Assembly: GCF_024172085.1 (NCBI RefSeq)
Contig: NZ_JAMZDZ010000001.1
Span: 8,184,001 to 8,248,000 of the forward strand
Direction of reading: 5' to 3'
DNA length: 64,000 nucleotides
Origin: Hamadaea flava
GTDB taxonomy: Bacteria; Actinomycetota; Actinomycetes; Mycobacteriales; Micromonosporaceae
Positions 7,229-13,715 of the stretch are shown in pieces. The position numbers and the translations under genes are program-made. The notes beneath the pieces are model-generated. The model made no database searches. It saw only the letters and a list, made by a program, of their open reading frames with translations, and was not told where the DNA came from. Numbering within the stretch: the stretch's first letter is position 1; each line of letters starts with the position of its first letter.

Positions 7229-8146
7229 TCACCGCCGGGCTGCGAAGCCCTCGCCGAGCGCGTCCGCGATCGGTCCACTGTAGAGACGATCGGGGTCCAG
7301 CTCCGGGTCGTAGATGCCGACGTCCGCGCCGATGACCCGCTCGTCCGCCGCCAGCCGCCCGAGCAGCTCGGTGAGCTGCGCGAAGTCGAGGCCCGGCGCG
7401 CCGGGGGAGTCCACGGCCGGCATCACGGCCTCGTCAAGGATGTCGACGTCCAAGTGCAGCCACACACGGTCCAGGCCGCGCTCGCTGAGCCGGTCGAGCG
7501 TCCGGGCGCTCGTCGTCTCGATGCCGTGGCGCAGGATCTGCTGCGTGGTGAAGCAGACGATCGCGGAATCCTCGACCATCGCCCAGTGGTCCTGCTCGGC
7601 CGGCACGTCGGTCTCGCGGTCGCCGAGCTGGACGACGTCGGCGTCCGCCACCAGCGGCGTACCGATGATGGGCCAGTGGGTCAGCAACGGCTCGCCGCGA
7701 CCGGTCGCCAGCGCGAGGTCCATGCCCGCGGCGGAGCCGAGCCGCGCCGCGGTGTCGTAGTTGTTCGGGTGGAAGAAGTCGTTGTGGCCGTCGAGGTGCA
7801 CCAGCCCGCACCGCCCGTCGCGGCGCGCGCCCGCGAGGCACCCCAGCAGATTCGCGCAATCACCCCCGACCACCAGCGGAAATCGGCCGGCCGCCAGGGC
7901 CGTGCCCACGACCTCCGCGATGATCATCGAGTACGCCCGCAGACCGTGCCCGTTGCGTAGCCGCGTGAGGGGCTGGGCCTCGAAGTCATAGTCGGGATGG
8001 TCGAGCGTGGTGACGTGGCGGGCGCCGAGGCGGTCGGCGAGCCCGGCGTCCAGGAGGGCCTGCGGGGCGCGCCAGGCGCCGGGTTCGTGGCCGGGTGTGA
8101 GTGGCCGCAGGCCGAGGCTGGACGGTGTGGTGATGAGCTCGATCAT
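7229..8146 (-). CDS. Arginase/agmatinase-superfamily hydrolase with altered metal site
   Basis: 305 residues. Ureohydrolase motifs are in order: GGDCANLLG (residues 94-102), VHLDGHNDFF and HLDVDILDEAVMPAVDSPG. The last two keep the Asp/His ligands of the dinuclear manganese centre, but the first motif, normally GGDHS with a metal-binding His, has Cys97 instead. This changes one ligand of metal A and makes ordinary arginase or agmatinase activity uncertain. Members of this superfamily also act on formimidoylglutamate, guanidinobutyrate and acetyl-polyamines. The gene is divergent from a CGNR regulator with a shared promoter region, which suggests regulation by that protein. Confidence 0.8.
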   Translation of the reverse strand: MIELITTPSSLGLRPLTPGHEPGAWRAPQALLDAGLADRLGARHVTTLDHPDYDFEAQPLTRLRNGHGLRAYSMIIAEVVGTALAAGRFPLVVGGDCANLLGCLAGARRDGRCGLVHLDGHNDFFHPNNYDTAARLGSAAGMDLALATGRGEPLLTHWPIIGTPLVADADVVQLGDRETDVPAEQDHWAMVEDSAIVCFTTQQILRHGIETTSARTLDRLSERGLDRVWLHLDVDILDEAVMPAVDSPGAPGLDFAQLTELLGRLAADERVIGADVGIYDPELDPDRLYSGPIADALGEGFAARR

Positions 8147-8158
8147 GCCGGCAGTCTA

Positions 8159-8199
8159 CCAGTGAAACGCTGTTTACCGGTTGCATGATCGCGTATCGT
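8159..8199. promoter_or_regulatory. Divergent control region with quasi-palindrome and -10 box of the CGNR gene
   Basis: CCAGTGAAACGCTGTTTACCGG (8159-8180) has the perfect core AAAC-GCT-GTTT and looser outer arms. It overlaps the expected -35 region of the CGNR gene, whose -10 TATCGT (8194-8199) lies 6 bp before the ATG at 8206, predicting a leaderless message. The site is a candidate operator for autoregulation and control of the arginase-like gene. Confidence 0.4.
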
Positions 8200-8205
8200 G
8201 GAGAC

Positions 8206-8805
8206 ATGCAGGTACGAGCGCACGACTTCCAGCCCCGGGACCTGGTCGCCGGCGACGTCGTGCTCGACTTCGTCAACACGGTCACGGCGCGGGACACCGA
8301 GCCGATCGACTGGCTCGACGACTACGCCGCGTTGCTCTCCTGGTCCGTGCTGGCGGACCTGCCGCCGGACGCGGTGGCCCGGCTCGCCTCCGAGGCGGTC
8401 GCGCACCCGCGCCGAGCCGCCCACGCGTTGGCGGGGGCGAAGGTGCTCCGCGAGGCACTGTGGGAACTGTTGAGACACGACCAGGCCGAGGACGCCGTCG
8501 CCCGGCTGACCGAGTCGTGGCGGTCGGCAACGACCGCAGCCGTCCTGACCGGCTCAGCCGGTCGGCTGGAACCGACCGCCAGGGTCGAGAACTCCGGGCT
8601 GGCCTATCCGGAGCACTTCGTCGCCCTAAGGGCCGTCCGCCTGCTGGAGACCCTGCCTTCCGTCCGCCTGCGAGTGTGCGGCGGTAGGCACTGCGGCTGG
8701 CTGTTCCTGGACACGTCCAAGGCCGGCCGACGCCGCTGGTGTGACATGGCCACCTGCGGAAACGCCGAGAAGACGCGTCGCCATCGATCTGTCCTACGCC
8801 CGTGA
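8206..8805 (+). CDS. CGNR zinc-finger transcriptional regulator (ABATE domain)
   Basis: 199 residues from the ATG at 8206; an ATG 21 bp earlier is in frame but lies upstream of the -10 box. N-terminal ABATE-type domain (LDFVNTVTAR, WLDDYAALLSW) that is thought to bind a ligand, and a C-terminal zinc ribbon with Cys residues in RVCGGRHCGWLF, RRRWCDMATCGNAEKTRRHR. The eponymous CGNR reads CGNA here, a conservative loss since the Cys ligands remain. Proteins of this family are stress- or metabolite-responsive DNA binders. Divergent orientation to the arginase-like gene suggests it as a target. Confidence 0.85.
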   Translation: MQVRAHDFQPRDLVAGDVVLDFVNTVTARDTEPIDWLDDYAALLSWSVLADLPPDAVARLASEAVAHPRRAAHALAGAKVLREALWELLRHDQAEDAVARLTESWRSATTAAVLTGSAGRLEPTARVENSGLAYPEHFVALRAVRLLETLPSVRLRVCGGRHCGWLFLDTSKAGRRRWCDMATCGNAEKTRRHRSVLRP

Positions 8806-8817
8806 CATCATCGGATC

Positions 8818-9309
8818 ATGGAGATCACGAACGACGGACGGCACGACTTCGATTTCATTTTCGGCCAGTGGCACGTGCTGAATCGCAAGCTGCGGGATCC
8901 GCTCGACGCCGACTGCGATGAATGGGTGGAATTCGGAGCGCGCGCGGTCGCCGAGCCGATCCTTGGCGGTCTCAGCCACGTCGACCGGATCTGGGCCGAG
9001 GCGCCGCCGGGAGGGACCGCGTTCGAGGGATACACCCTGCGTCAATTCGACCCCGCGGCGAGGACCTGGCGGATCTGGTGGGCGTCCACCCGGCAGCCCG
9101 GCCATCTCGACCCGCCGGTCGAGGGGGCCTGGTCGGGCGGGCAGGGCGTGTTCGAGTGCGACGACGTGCTGGGCGGGATGCCGACGCGCGTGCGGTTCAC
9201 GTGGACGCACGATCAGCCAGACCAGGCGCGGTGGGAGCAGGCATTCTCCGTCGACGGCGGAGTCACCTGGCGTACGAACTGGGTCATGGAGCTGACGCGG
9301 GCCGCCTGA
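8818..9309 (+). CDS. DUF1579-like small-molecule-binding fold protein
   Basis: 163 residues. The start HDFDFIFGQWHVLNRKLRDPL matches the FDF-x-x-G-x-W-x-V-x-x-R opening of DUF1579-like beta-barrel proteins, and the repeated strand pattern ending FSVDGGVTWRTNWVMELTR fits a closed beta sheet. No catalytic motif and no signal peptide. Only 12 bp separate it from the CGNR gene, so the two are probably one transcript. Function unknown; such folds often bind lipids or other small hydrophobic molecules. Confidence 0.7.
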   Translation: MEITNDGRHDFDFIFGQWHVLNRKLRDPLDADCDEWVEFGARAVAEPILGGLSHVDRIWAEAPPGGTAFEGYTLRQFDPAARTWRIWWASTRQPGHLDPPVEGAWSGGQGVFECDDVLGGMPTRVRFTWTHDQPDQARWEQAFSVDGGVTWRTNWVMELTRAA

Positions 9310-9422
9310 TCCGGGCCCAGGGGAGATCATCAGGGCTCGACCAGGGATTTTCCCGGGGGTCGGCGAGGGGCGTTCCGGACGACGATGGCGATAGGAGATC
9401 ACGTCGTACGGAGGTAACCGTC

Positions 9423-10412
9423 ATGGCAGCACAGTGGACCGTTCCGGACGGGCTGCGTACCACCCCGCCGAGGTTGCCGGTCGAGGGCGTGGTGCCGTCG
9501 TTCGCCGGTGCGCCCGCCGATCTGCGCGGGAACGTCGCCCTGGTCAGCTTCTGGACCTACACCTGCGTCAACTGGCTGCGGCAACTGCCCTACCTGCGCG
9601 CCTGGGCGCACAAGTACGCCGATCACGGGCTGGTCGTCCTCGGCGTGCACACCCCGGAGTTCGGCTTCGAAGCCGAACCGGACAACGTCAGCCGGGCCGT
9701 CGCCGCGCTGGGCGTGGACTACCCGGTCGTCGCCGACGACGACTACGCGATCTGGCGGGCGTTCGGCAACTCCGCCTGGCCCGCGCTCTATCTGGCCGAC
9801 ACCGAGGGCCGCATCCGGCGTCACCACCTCGGCGAGGGCGAATACCAGCAGACCGAGGCGGCGATCCAGGCGCTGCTGACCGAACGCGGCTCGACCGGAT
9901 TCGACCCGGCCCCGGTCACGGTCGCCGCCGAGGGCATCGAGGCACCGGCCGACTGGACGACGCTGCGCACCGCCGAGACCTACACCGGATACCAGCGGAC
10001 GGCGTACTTCGCGTCTCCCGGCGGCCTCGTGCCGAACCGGCGGCACGCGTACGCCGAACCCGCGCGGCTGGCCGTCGACGCGTGGGCGCTGGCCGGCGAC
10101 TGGACCGCCCAACCGCAGGCTGTCATGTCGGACGCGCCCGGCGGCCGGATCGCGTACCGGTTCCACGCCCGCGATCTGCACCTCGTCCTGGCCCCGGCCA
10201 TGCCCGGCAGTTCGGTGCCGTTCCGCGTACGCCTCGACGGCGGCGCGCCCGGTCCGGCGCACGGGCTGGACGTGGACGCCGACGGCTACGGCGTACTCGC
10301 CGAACCACGGCTGTATCAGCTGATCCGGCAGCCCGGCGAGATCACCGACCGGACCTTCGACATCACGTTCGGCGACGCCGGTGCCGGGGCGTACGCCTTC
10401 ACCTTCGGCTGA
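9423..10412 (+). CDS. Thioredoxin-like (DipZ-type) redoxin with C-terminal beta domain, single Cys
   Basis: 329 residues; ATG preceded by the strong ACGGAGGTAACC. Residues 15-160 are a TlpA/DipZ-type thioredoxin domain: LVSFWTYTCVNWLRQLPYLR, GVHTPEFGFE, DYAIWRAFGNSAWPALYL, GEGEYQQTE. The family normally has CINC; here the active site is C48-V-N-W51, so the resolving Cys is lost and a classical dithiol mechanism is impossible. Residues 190-329 form the beta-rich domain seen at the C-terminus of DipZ proteins. No signal peptide or membrane segment is seen, unlike full DipZ. It may act as a one-Cys peroxidase-like or binding protein. It converges on the ECF sigma gene. Confidence 0.82.
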   Translation: MAAQWTVPDGLRTTPPRLPVEGVVPSFAGAPADLRGNVALVSFWTYTCVNWLRQLPYLRAWAHKYADHGLVVLGVHTPEFGFEAEPDNVSRAVAALGVDYPVVADDDYAIWRAFGNSAWPALYLADTEGRIRRHHLGEGEYQQTEAAIQALLTERGSTGFDPAPVTVAAEGIEAPADWTTLRTAETYTGYQRTAYFASPGGLVPNRRHAYAEPARLAVDAWALAGDWTAQPQAVMSDAPGGRIAYRFHARDLHLVLAPAMPGSSVPFRVRLDGGAPGPAHGLDVDADGYGVLAEPRLYQLIRQPGEITDRTFDITFGDAGAGAYAFTFG

Positions 10413-10415
10413 CGG

Positions 10416-11294
10416 TCAGTCCTCGGCGGTCCACGGACCCAGCTTCTCCGGATTGCGTACCGCCCAGACGCGCCGGATCCGGTCACCGGCCAGCTCGAAC
10501 GCGAACACCGCCACAGTGACGCCGTCGCGCCGGCCGACCAGGCCCGGCTGGCCGTTGACGGTCCGTTCCAGCAGCACCATGCCGGGCGCGTGGGTGGCGA
10601 GGTAGAGGGCGAACTGAGCGACCTGCTCGGCGCCCTCCACCGGGCGTACCACGGTGCTGACCAGCCCGCCGCCGTCCGCGACCACGGTCACGTCCGGGTC
10701 CAGCAGACCCACCAGCGCCTGGATGTCCTGTGCCTCCCAGGCCAGCTTGAAGTTCCGCACGACAGCGGCCAGATGCGTCGCCGGAGCCGGTGACGGCTGC
10801 GCCGCGTCCAGCCGCCGTCGCGCCGCCGTCGCGAGTTGACGGCAGGCCGCGGGCGTACGCCCGACGATGTCGGCGACCTCGGCGAACGGGTAGCGGAACA
10901 CGTCGTGGAGGATGAAGGCGACCCGTTCCGCCGGGGTCATCGACTCCAGGACGACCAGGAACGCCATGCTGACCGACTCGTCGAGGGTGACCCGATCGGC
11001 GGGGTCGGCCGGAGCCTGATCGGGGATCGGCTCGGGAATCCACTCGCCGACGTAGCGCTCACGCCGCACCCGGGCCGAGCCGAGCAGATCGAGACAGATC
11101 CGGCTGGCGACCTTGGTCAGCCAGGCCCCCGGCGACTCCACCTCGTCCTGCTGCTCGCGGGTCAGGGCGTACCAGCGGGCATAGGTGTCCTGGACGACGT
11201 CCTCGGCGTCGGCCAGCGAGCCGAGCATCCGGTACGCCAGGTTGATCAACTGGCGTCGTTCGGCCGTGATGGCGCTGATGTCGGGAGTGCTCAT
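10416..11294 (-). CDS. ECF41-type RNA polymerase sigma factor with SnoaL-like domain (SigJ-like)
   Basis: 292 residues. Sigma region 2 (LINLAYRMLGSLADAEDVVQDTYARW), the linker ESPGAWLTKVASRICLDLL, region 4 (TPAERVAFILHDVFRYPFAEVADIVGRT) and a C-terminal SnoaL/NTF2-like domain (about 175-292) ending in VRNPEKLGPW, which corresponds to the NPDKL motif of ECF41 where it controls activity in place of an anti-sigma factor. ECF41 genes often neighbour carboxymuconolactone decarboxylase or oxidoreductase genes; here the divergent partner is a small membrane protein. Both genes have identical-type promoters facing apart, which indicates autoregulation. The sigma message is predicted to be leaderless. 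Confidence 0.9.
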   Translation of the reverse strand: MSTPDISAITAERRQLINLAYRMLGSLADAEDVVQDTYARWYALTREQQDEVESPGAWLTKVASRICLDLLGSARVRRERYVGEWIPEPIPDQAPADPADRVTLDESVSMAFLVVLESMTPAERVAFILHDVFRYPFAEVADIVGRTPAACRQLATAARRRLDAAQPSPAPATHLAAVVRNFKLAWEAQDIQALVGLLDPDVTVVADGGGLVSTVVRPVEGAEQVAQFALYLATHAPGMVLLERTVNGQPGLVGRRDGVTVAVFAFELAGDRIRRVWAVRNPEKLGPWTAED

Positions 11295-11302
11295 ACCGCT
11301 CC

Positions 11303-11327
11303 GACGATATAGCCGGCCGGAATGTGA
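11303..11327 (-). promoter_or_regulatory. ECF41-type autoregulated promoter of the sigma gene
   Basis: Minus strand: GTCACATTC, then CGTCGG, with TCACA and CGTC separated by 16 bp (11327-11323 and 11306-11303). This fits the TGTCACA-N16-CGTC pattern known for ECF41 sigma factors. The CGTC box ends 8 bp before the ATG at 11294, so transcription would start at or next to the start codon. Confidence 0.65.
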
Positions 11328-11343
11328 CCTGGGCCTCCCTGCC

Positions 11344-11368
11344 TCACATTCACAGCCGCTGCGTCGTC
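11344..11368 (+). promoter_or_regulatory. ECF41-type promoter of the divergent membrane-protein gene
   Basis: Plus strand: CTCACATTC followed by CGTCGG, TCACA (11344-11348) and CGTC (11365-11368) again 16 bp apart. It mirrors the sigma gene's own promoter in both boxes and spacing. About 42 bp remain to the ATG at 11411, which has an AAGGACAGGAC ribosome site. Confidence 0.65.
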
Positions 11369-11410
11369 GGACTCAGTGAAAGTGAGTCACCCCAAGGACA
11401 GGACAAACCG

Positions 11411-11830
11411 ATGCGCAAAATCTTCGCCGCCCTCGCGGGACTCCTCGTGCTGCTCGTCGTGGCGCAATTCTTCTTCGCCGCGAGCGGTGGCTTCAGCACC
11501 CGGCCGGGCGAGGAGGCGTACAAGGGGCACCACATGCTCGGCTACGTGCTGTTCCTCTGGCCGATCGTGATGATCGTCGTCGCGGCGATCGGCCGGATGC
11601 CCGGCCGGCTCATCGGCCTGACCGCGGTGATCCCGGCGCTGACAGCATTCCAGGTCGTGGTCGCGAAGATCGCCATCGGCATGCACGACAGCGGCAGCGG
11701 CACGGGCTCCGAGATCGTCTTCGGCCTGCACGGCATCGGCGGCCTGCTGACCGGCGTGTTCGCGGGCCTGATCCTGCGCCAGGCCCGGGCCCAGCTCAAG
11801 CCCACCGCCACCCCACCCGCCACCGCCTGA
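11411..11830 (+). CDS. Small integral membrane protein (DUF6220-like), ECF41 target
   Basis: 139 residues with four hydrophobic helices: 5-24 (AALAGLLVLLVVAQFFFAA), about 48-66 (GYVLFLWPIVMIVVAAIG), 72-92 and 108-128 (FGLHGIGGLLTGVFAGLIL). The pattern of conserved His and Gly residues (GHHMLGYVLF, GLHGIGGLLTG) resembles DUF6220 proteins of actinobacteria; the family name is tentative. It is transcribed from an ECF41-type promoter divergently from the sigma gene, so it should be induced when that sigma factor is active. Possible role in envelope or redox stress; not demonstrated. Confidence 0.75.
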   Translation: MRKIFAALAGLLVLLVVAQFFFAASGGFSTRPGEEAYKGHHMLGYVLFLWPIVMIVVAAIGRMPGRLIGLTAVIPALTAFQVVVAKIAIGMHDSGSGTGSEIVFGLHGIGGLLTGVFAGLILRQARAQLKPTATPPATA

Positions 11831-11860
11831 CTGATCGGTCGCCGGCCGCCGGTGAGCAGC

Positions 11861-11915
11861 GGATCAGGGTTCCAGGTCGATTCAAGCCCCATGATTCGAC
11901 CTGGAACCCTGATCC
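11861..11915. terminator. Bidirectional hairpin terminator, 20-bp perfect stem
   Basis: GGATCAGGGTTCCAGGTCGA (11861-11880) pairs perfectly with 11896-11915 around a 15-nt loop. It lies between two convergent genes (ending 11830 and 11931). No T-tract follows on either side. Confidence 0.8.
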
Positions 11916-11930
11916 AGCCGAAAGGGAGCG

Positions 11931-12686
11931 TCAGCGGGAGAGTTGGGCGAGCGCGACGCGGACCAGGTCGGCGTTGTCGCGTACGGGATCGCCGTCCGGC
12001 CCGGCCAGCGCGTCTTCGAGGCCGATGCGGGTGGCGAGCCCGAGACGCCCGGCTCGGCCGATCAACGGCCACGCCGACGAGTTCTCGCCGTGCAGCAGCA
12101 CCGGTGGGCGCAACGCGTACGCCCGCAGCCGGTCCAGGATCGCGTCGGCCTCGGCCTCGCACGTGTCGGCGGGGAAGTCGATGACCTCGACGAGGATGCG
12201 TAACACGTCCTGCGCGTGCCGCGAGCGTCCGAGCCGGTCGGCGTCGGCGAGCGACCACACGCCGGCCTCGACGGCGACTCCGGCGCTGTGCAGGATGTCG
12301 GTGAGGTCGTCGAATCCGGGCTCCGAAAGGTTCACCGAGGCGTAGTCGGGCAGGCCGTCCGGGTCGGCGTCGATCCAGCCCCGGATCAGGCGAAGACGCG
12401 CTGCGGCGTCTCCGTCGGTGATCCAGAGCCCCGTCGTGACGCCGATCGGCGTACCCGGGCAGGCTGATCGAACCGCGTGCACGGCTGCCGAGATGTCCGC
12501 GTACGCGAGGGATTCCTGGCCGTCGGCGCGGCGCGGATGCAAATGGATGGCGTCCGCCCCGGCCGCGACGGCATCCTGCGAAGAGACCGCGAGCTGCGCG
12601 GGCGTGATCGGGACGGCCGGGTGGTCGGCGGCCGAGCGACCGCCGTTGAGGCACACCTGGATGCGGCGGACGAGCGGCTCAGTCAT
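11931..12686 (-). CDS. BKACE-family beta-keto acid cleavage enzyme (DUF849)
   Basis: 251 residues, at the short end for the family. BKACE enzymes use zinc and acetyl-CoA to split beta-keto acids such as 3-keto-5-aminohexanoate. Seen here: VCLNGGR at the start, the zinc ligands in AIHLHPR, GVTTGLWIT, ASVNLSEPG, VLLHGENSSAWP and TRIGLEDAL near the end; the last supplies the conserved Arg-x-Gly-x-Glu-Asp. It is translated right after the MarR gene, with an 8-bp overlap (ATGACTGA), so the regulator and the enzyme form one operon. Natural substrate unknown. Confidence 0.87.
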   Translation of the reverse strand: MTEPLVRRIQVCLNGGRSAADHPAVPITPAQLAVSSQDAVAAGADAIHLHPRRADGQESLAYADISAAVHAVRSACPGTPIGVTTGLWITDGDAAARLRLIRGWIDADPDGLPDYASVNLSEPGFDDLTDILHSAGVAVEAGVWSLADADRLGRSRHAQDVLRILVEVIDFPADTCEAEADAILDRLRAYALRPPVLLHGENSSAWPLIGRAGRLGLATRIGLEDALAGPDGDPVRDNADLVRVALAQLSR

Positions 12687-13185
12687 CGGCGGCGGGGCCG
12701 TGGAATTCGAGGCAATGATCGTTGGGGTCGATCGCCTGGATCACCTTGGCGCCGATCTCGGCGAGCTGGCGGGCCTGTTCCGGGGTGAGCGCGTCGAAGA
12801 CGTACTTGCGGACGGCCGCGACGTGGCCCGGGGCGGTGGCCACGACCTTGTCCCAGCCGTGGTCGGTGAGCAGCGCGAGGGTGAAGCGGCCGTCGTCCGG
12901 GTCGGGTTCGCGCCGGACCCAGCCGCGCTTCTCCAGCCGCCCGACGACGTGGGACAGCCGCGACAGCGAGCCGTTGGCGAGCACGGCCAGGTCGCTCATA
13001 CGCATGCTGCGGCCGGGGCTTTGGGAGAGCCCCGCGAGCACCTGGTACTCGAAGTGGTTGAGGCCGGCGTCGCGTTGCAGCTGGGCGTCCAGTGCGAACG
13101 GGAGTTTGATCATGACCGCGTTCAGCGCCAGCCAGCTGCAGGTCTCCTCGCTGCTCAGCCAGCGAGCCTCGGCCGGGGTCCCCAT
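12679..13185 (-). CDS. MarR-family transcriptional regulator
   Basis: 168 residues from the ATG at 13185. Winged helix of MarR type: LNHFEYQVLAGLSQSPGRSMRMSDLA, NGSLSRLSHVVGRLEKRGWVRREPDPDDGRFTLALLTDHG, the last being the diagnostic DxR wing; C-terminal helices (LTPEQARQLAEIGAKVIQAI) dimerise. It is divergent from a DoxX-like gene whose promoter carries TTCAAG repeats, the likely operator. First gene of the operon with the BKACE enzyme. MarR proteins of this kind respond to phenolic or oxidant ligands. Confidence 0.9.
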   Translation of the reverse strand: MGTPAEARWLSSEETCSWLALNAVMIKLPFALDAQLQRDAGLNHFEYQVLAGLSQSPGRSMRMSDLAVLANGSLSRLSHVVGRLEKRGWVRREPDPDDGRFTLALLTDHGWDKVVATAPGHVAAVRKYVFDALTPEQARQLAEIGAKVIQAIDPNDHCLEFHGPAADD

Positions 13186-13221
13186 GGGCACGATCGTACC
13201 CGGCGGCCCGATTTTCGACGG

Positions 13222-13267
13222 TTGACGCTTCAAGTAACTGCGGCTACGGTTCGCTTGAAGGTTCAAG
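13222..13267 (+). promoter_or_regulatory. DoxX promoter with MarR-type operator
   Basis: TTGACG (13222-13227), 17-bp spacer, TACGGT (13245-13250). The palindrome CTTGAAGGTTCAAG (13254-13267) covers the predicted start, and a further half site TTCAAG (13229-13234) lies in the spacer. This layout fits repression by the divergent MarR protein. Confidence 0.6.
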
Positions 13268-13288
13268 TCATCGAACGAACGGATCCCC

Positions 13289-13663
13289 ATGAACGTCGTG
13301 CTCTGGATCGTCGCCGGCCTGCTCGCGCTGGCATTCCTCGGCTCCGGGCTGATGAAGGTCAGCCAGACCCCGGCCAAGCTGGCCACCATGGGCATGGGCT
13401 GGGCGGTGGACTTCTCGCCGGCGGCGGTCAAGACCATCGGCGGGCTGGAACTGCTGGCCGCGATCGGGTTGATCCTGCCGGCCCTGCTCGACATCGCCCC
13501 GGTCTTCGTGCCGCTGGCCGCGCTCGGCCTGGTCCTGGTCATGATCGGCGCAATGGTGGTGCACGGCCGGCGCAACGAGAAGCAGGCCCTGCCGATCAAC
13601 GTGCTCTTCCTGGTGCTCGCGGCAGTGGTGGTCTGGGGCCGATTCGGCCCGTACGCCTTCTGA
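13289..13663 (+). CDS. DoxX-family membrane protein
   Basis: 124 residues with four transmembrane helices (3-20, about 48-68, 72-92, 104-120). DoxX features: GSGLMKVSQTPAKLATMGMGW in loop 1 and GGLELLAAIGLILPALL in helix 2. DoxX proteins occur in membrane oxidoreductase complexes dealing with thiol or oxidative stress; in actinobacteria they are often MarR- or TetR-controlled. Its promoter holds the presumed operator of the divergent MarR gene. Confidence 0.85.
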   Translation: MNVVLWIVAGLLALAFLGSGLMKVSQTPAKLATMGMGWAVDFSPAAVKTIGGLELLAAIGLILPALLDIAPVFVPLAALGLVLVMIGAMVVHGRRNEKQALPINVLFLVLAAVVVWGRFGPYAF

Positions 13664-13701
13664 CCTCGAGCCACGGGGGACGCGACCACCACGGCGGTCC
13701 G

Positions 13702-13707
13702 TAGGAT
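13702..13707 (+). promoter_or_regulatory. -10 box of the MFS gene (leaderless)
   Basis: TAGGAT ends 8 bp before the ATG at 13716, which predicts a message starting at or next to the start codon. No clear -35 box and no Shine-Dalgarno were seen. Confidence 0.4.
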
Positions 13708-13715
13708 CTTCGGAC

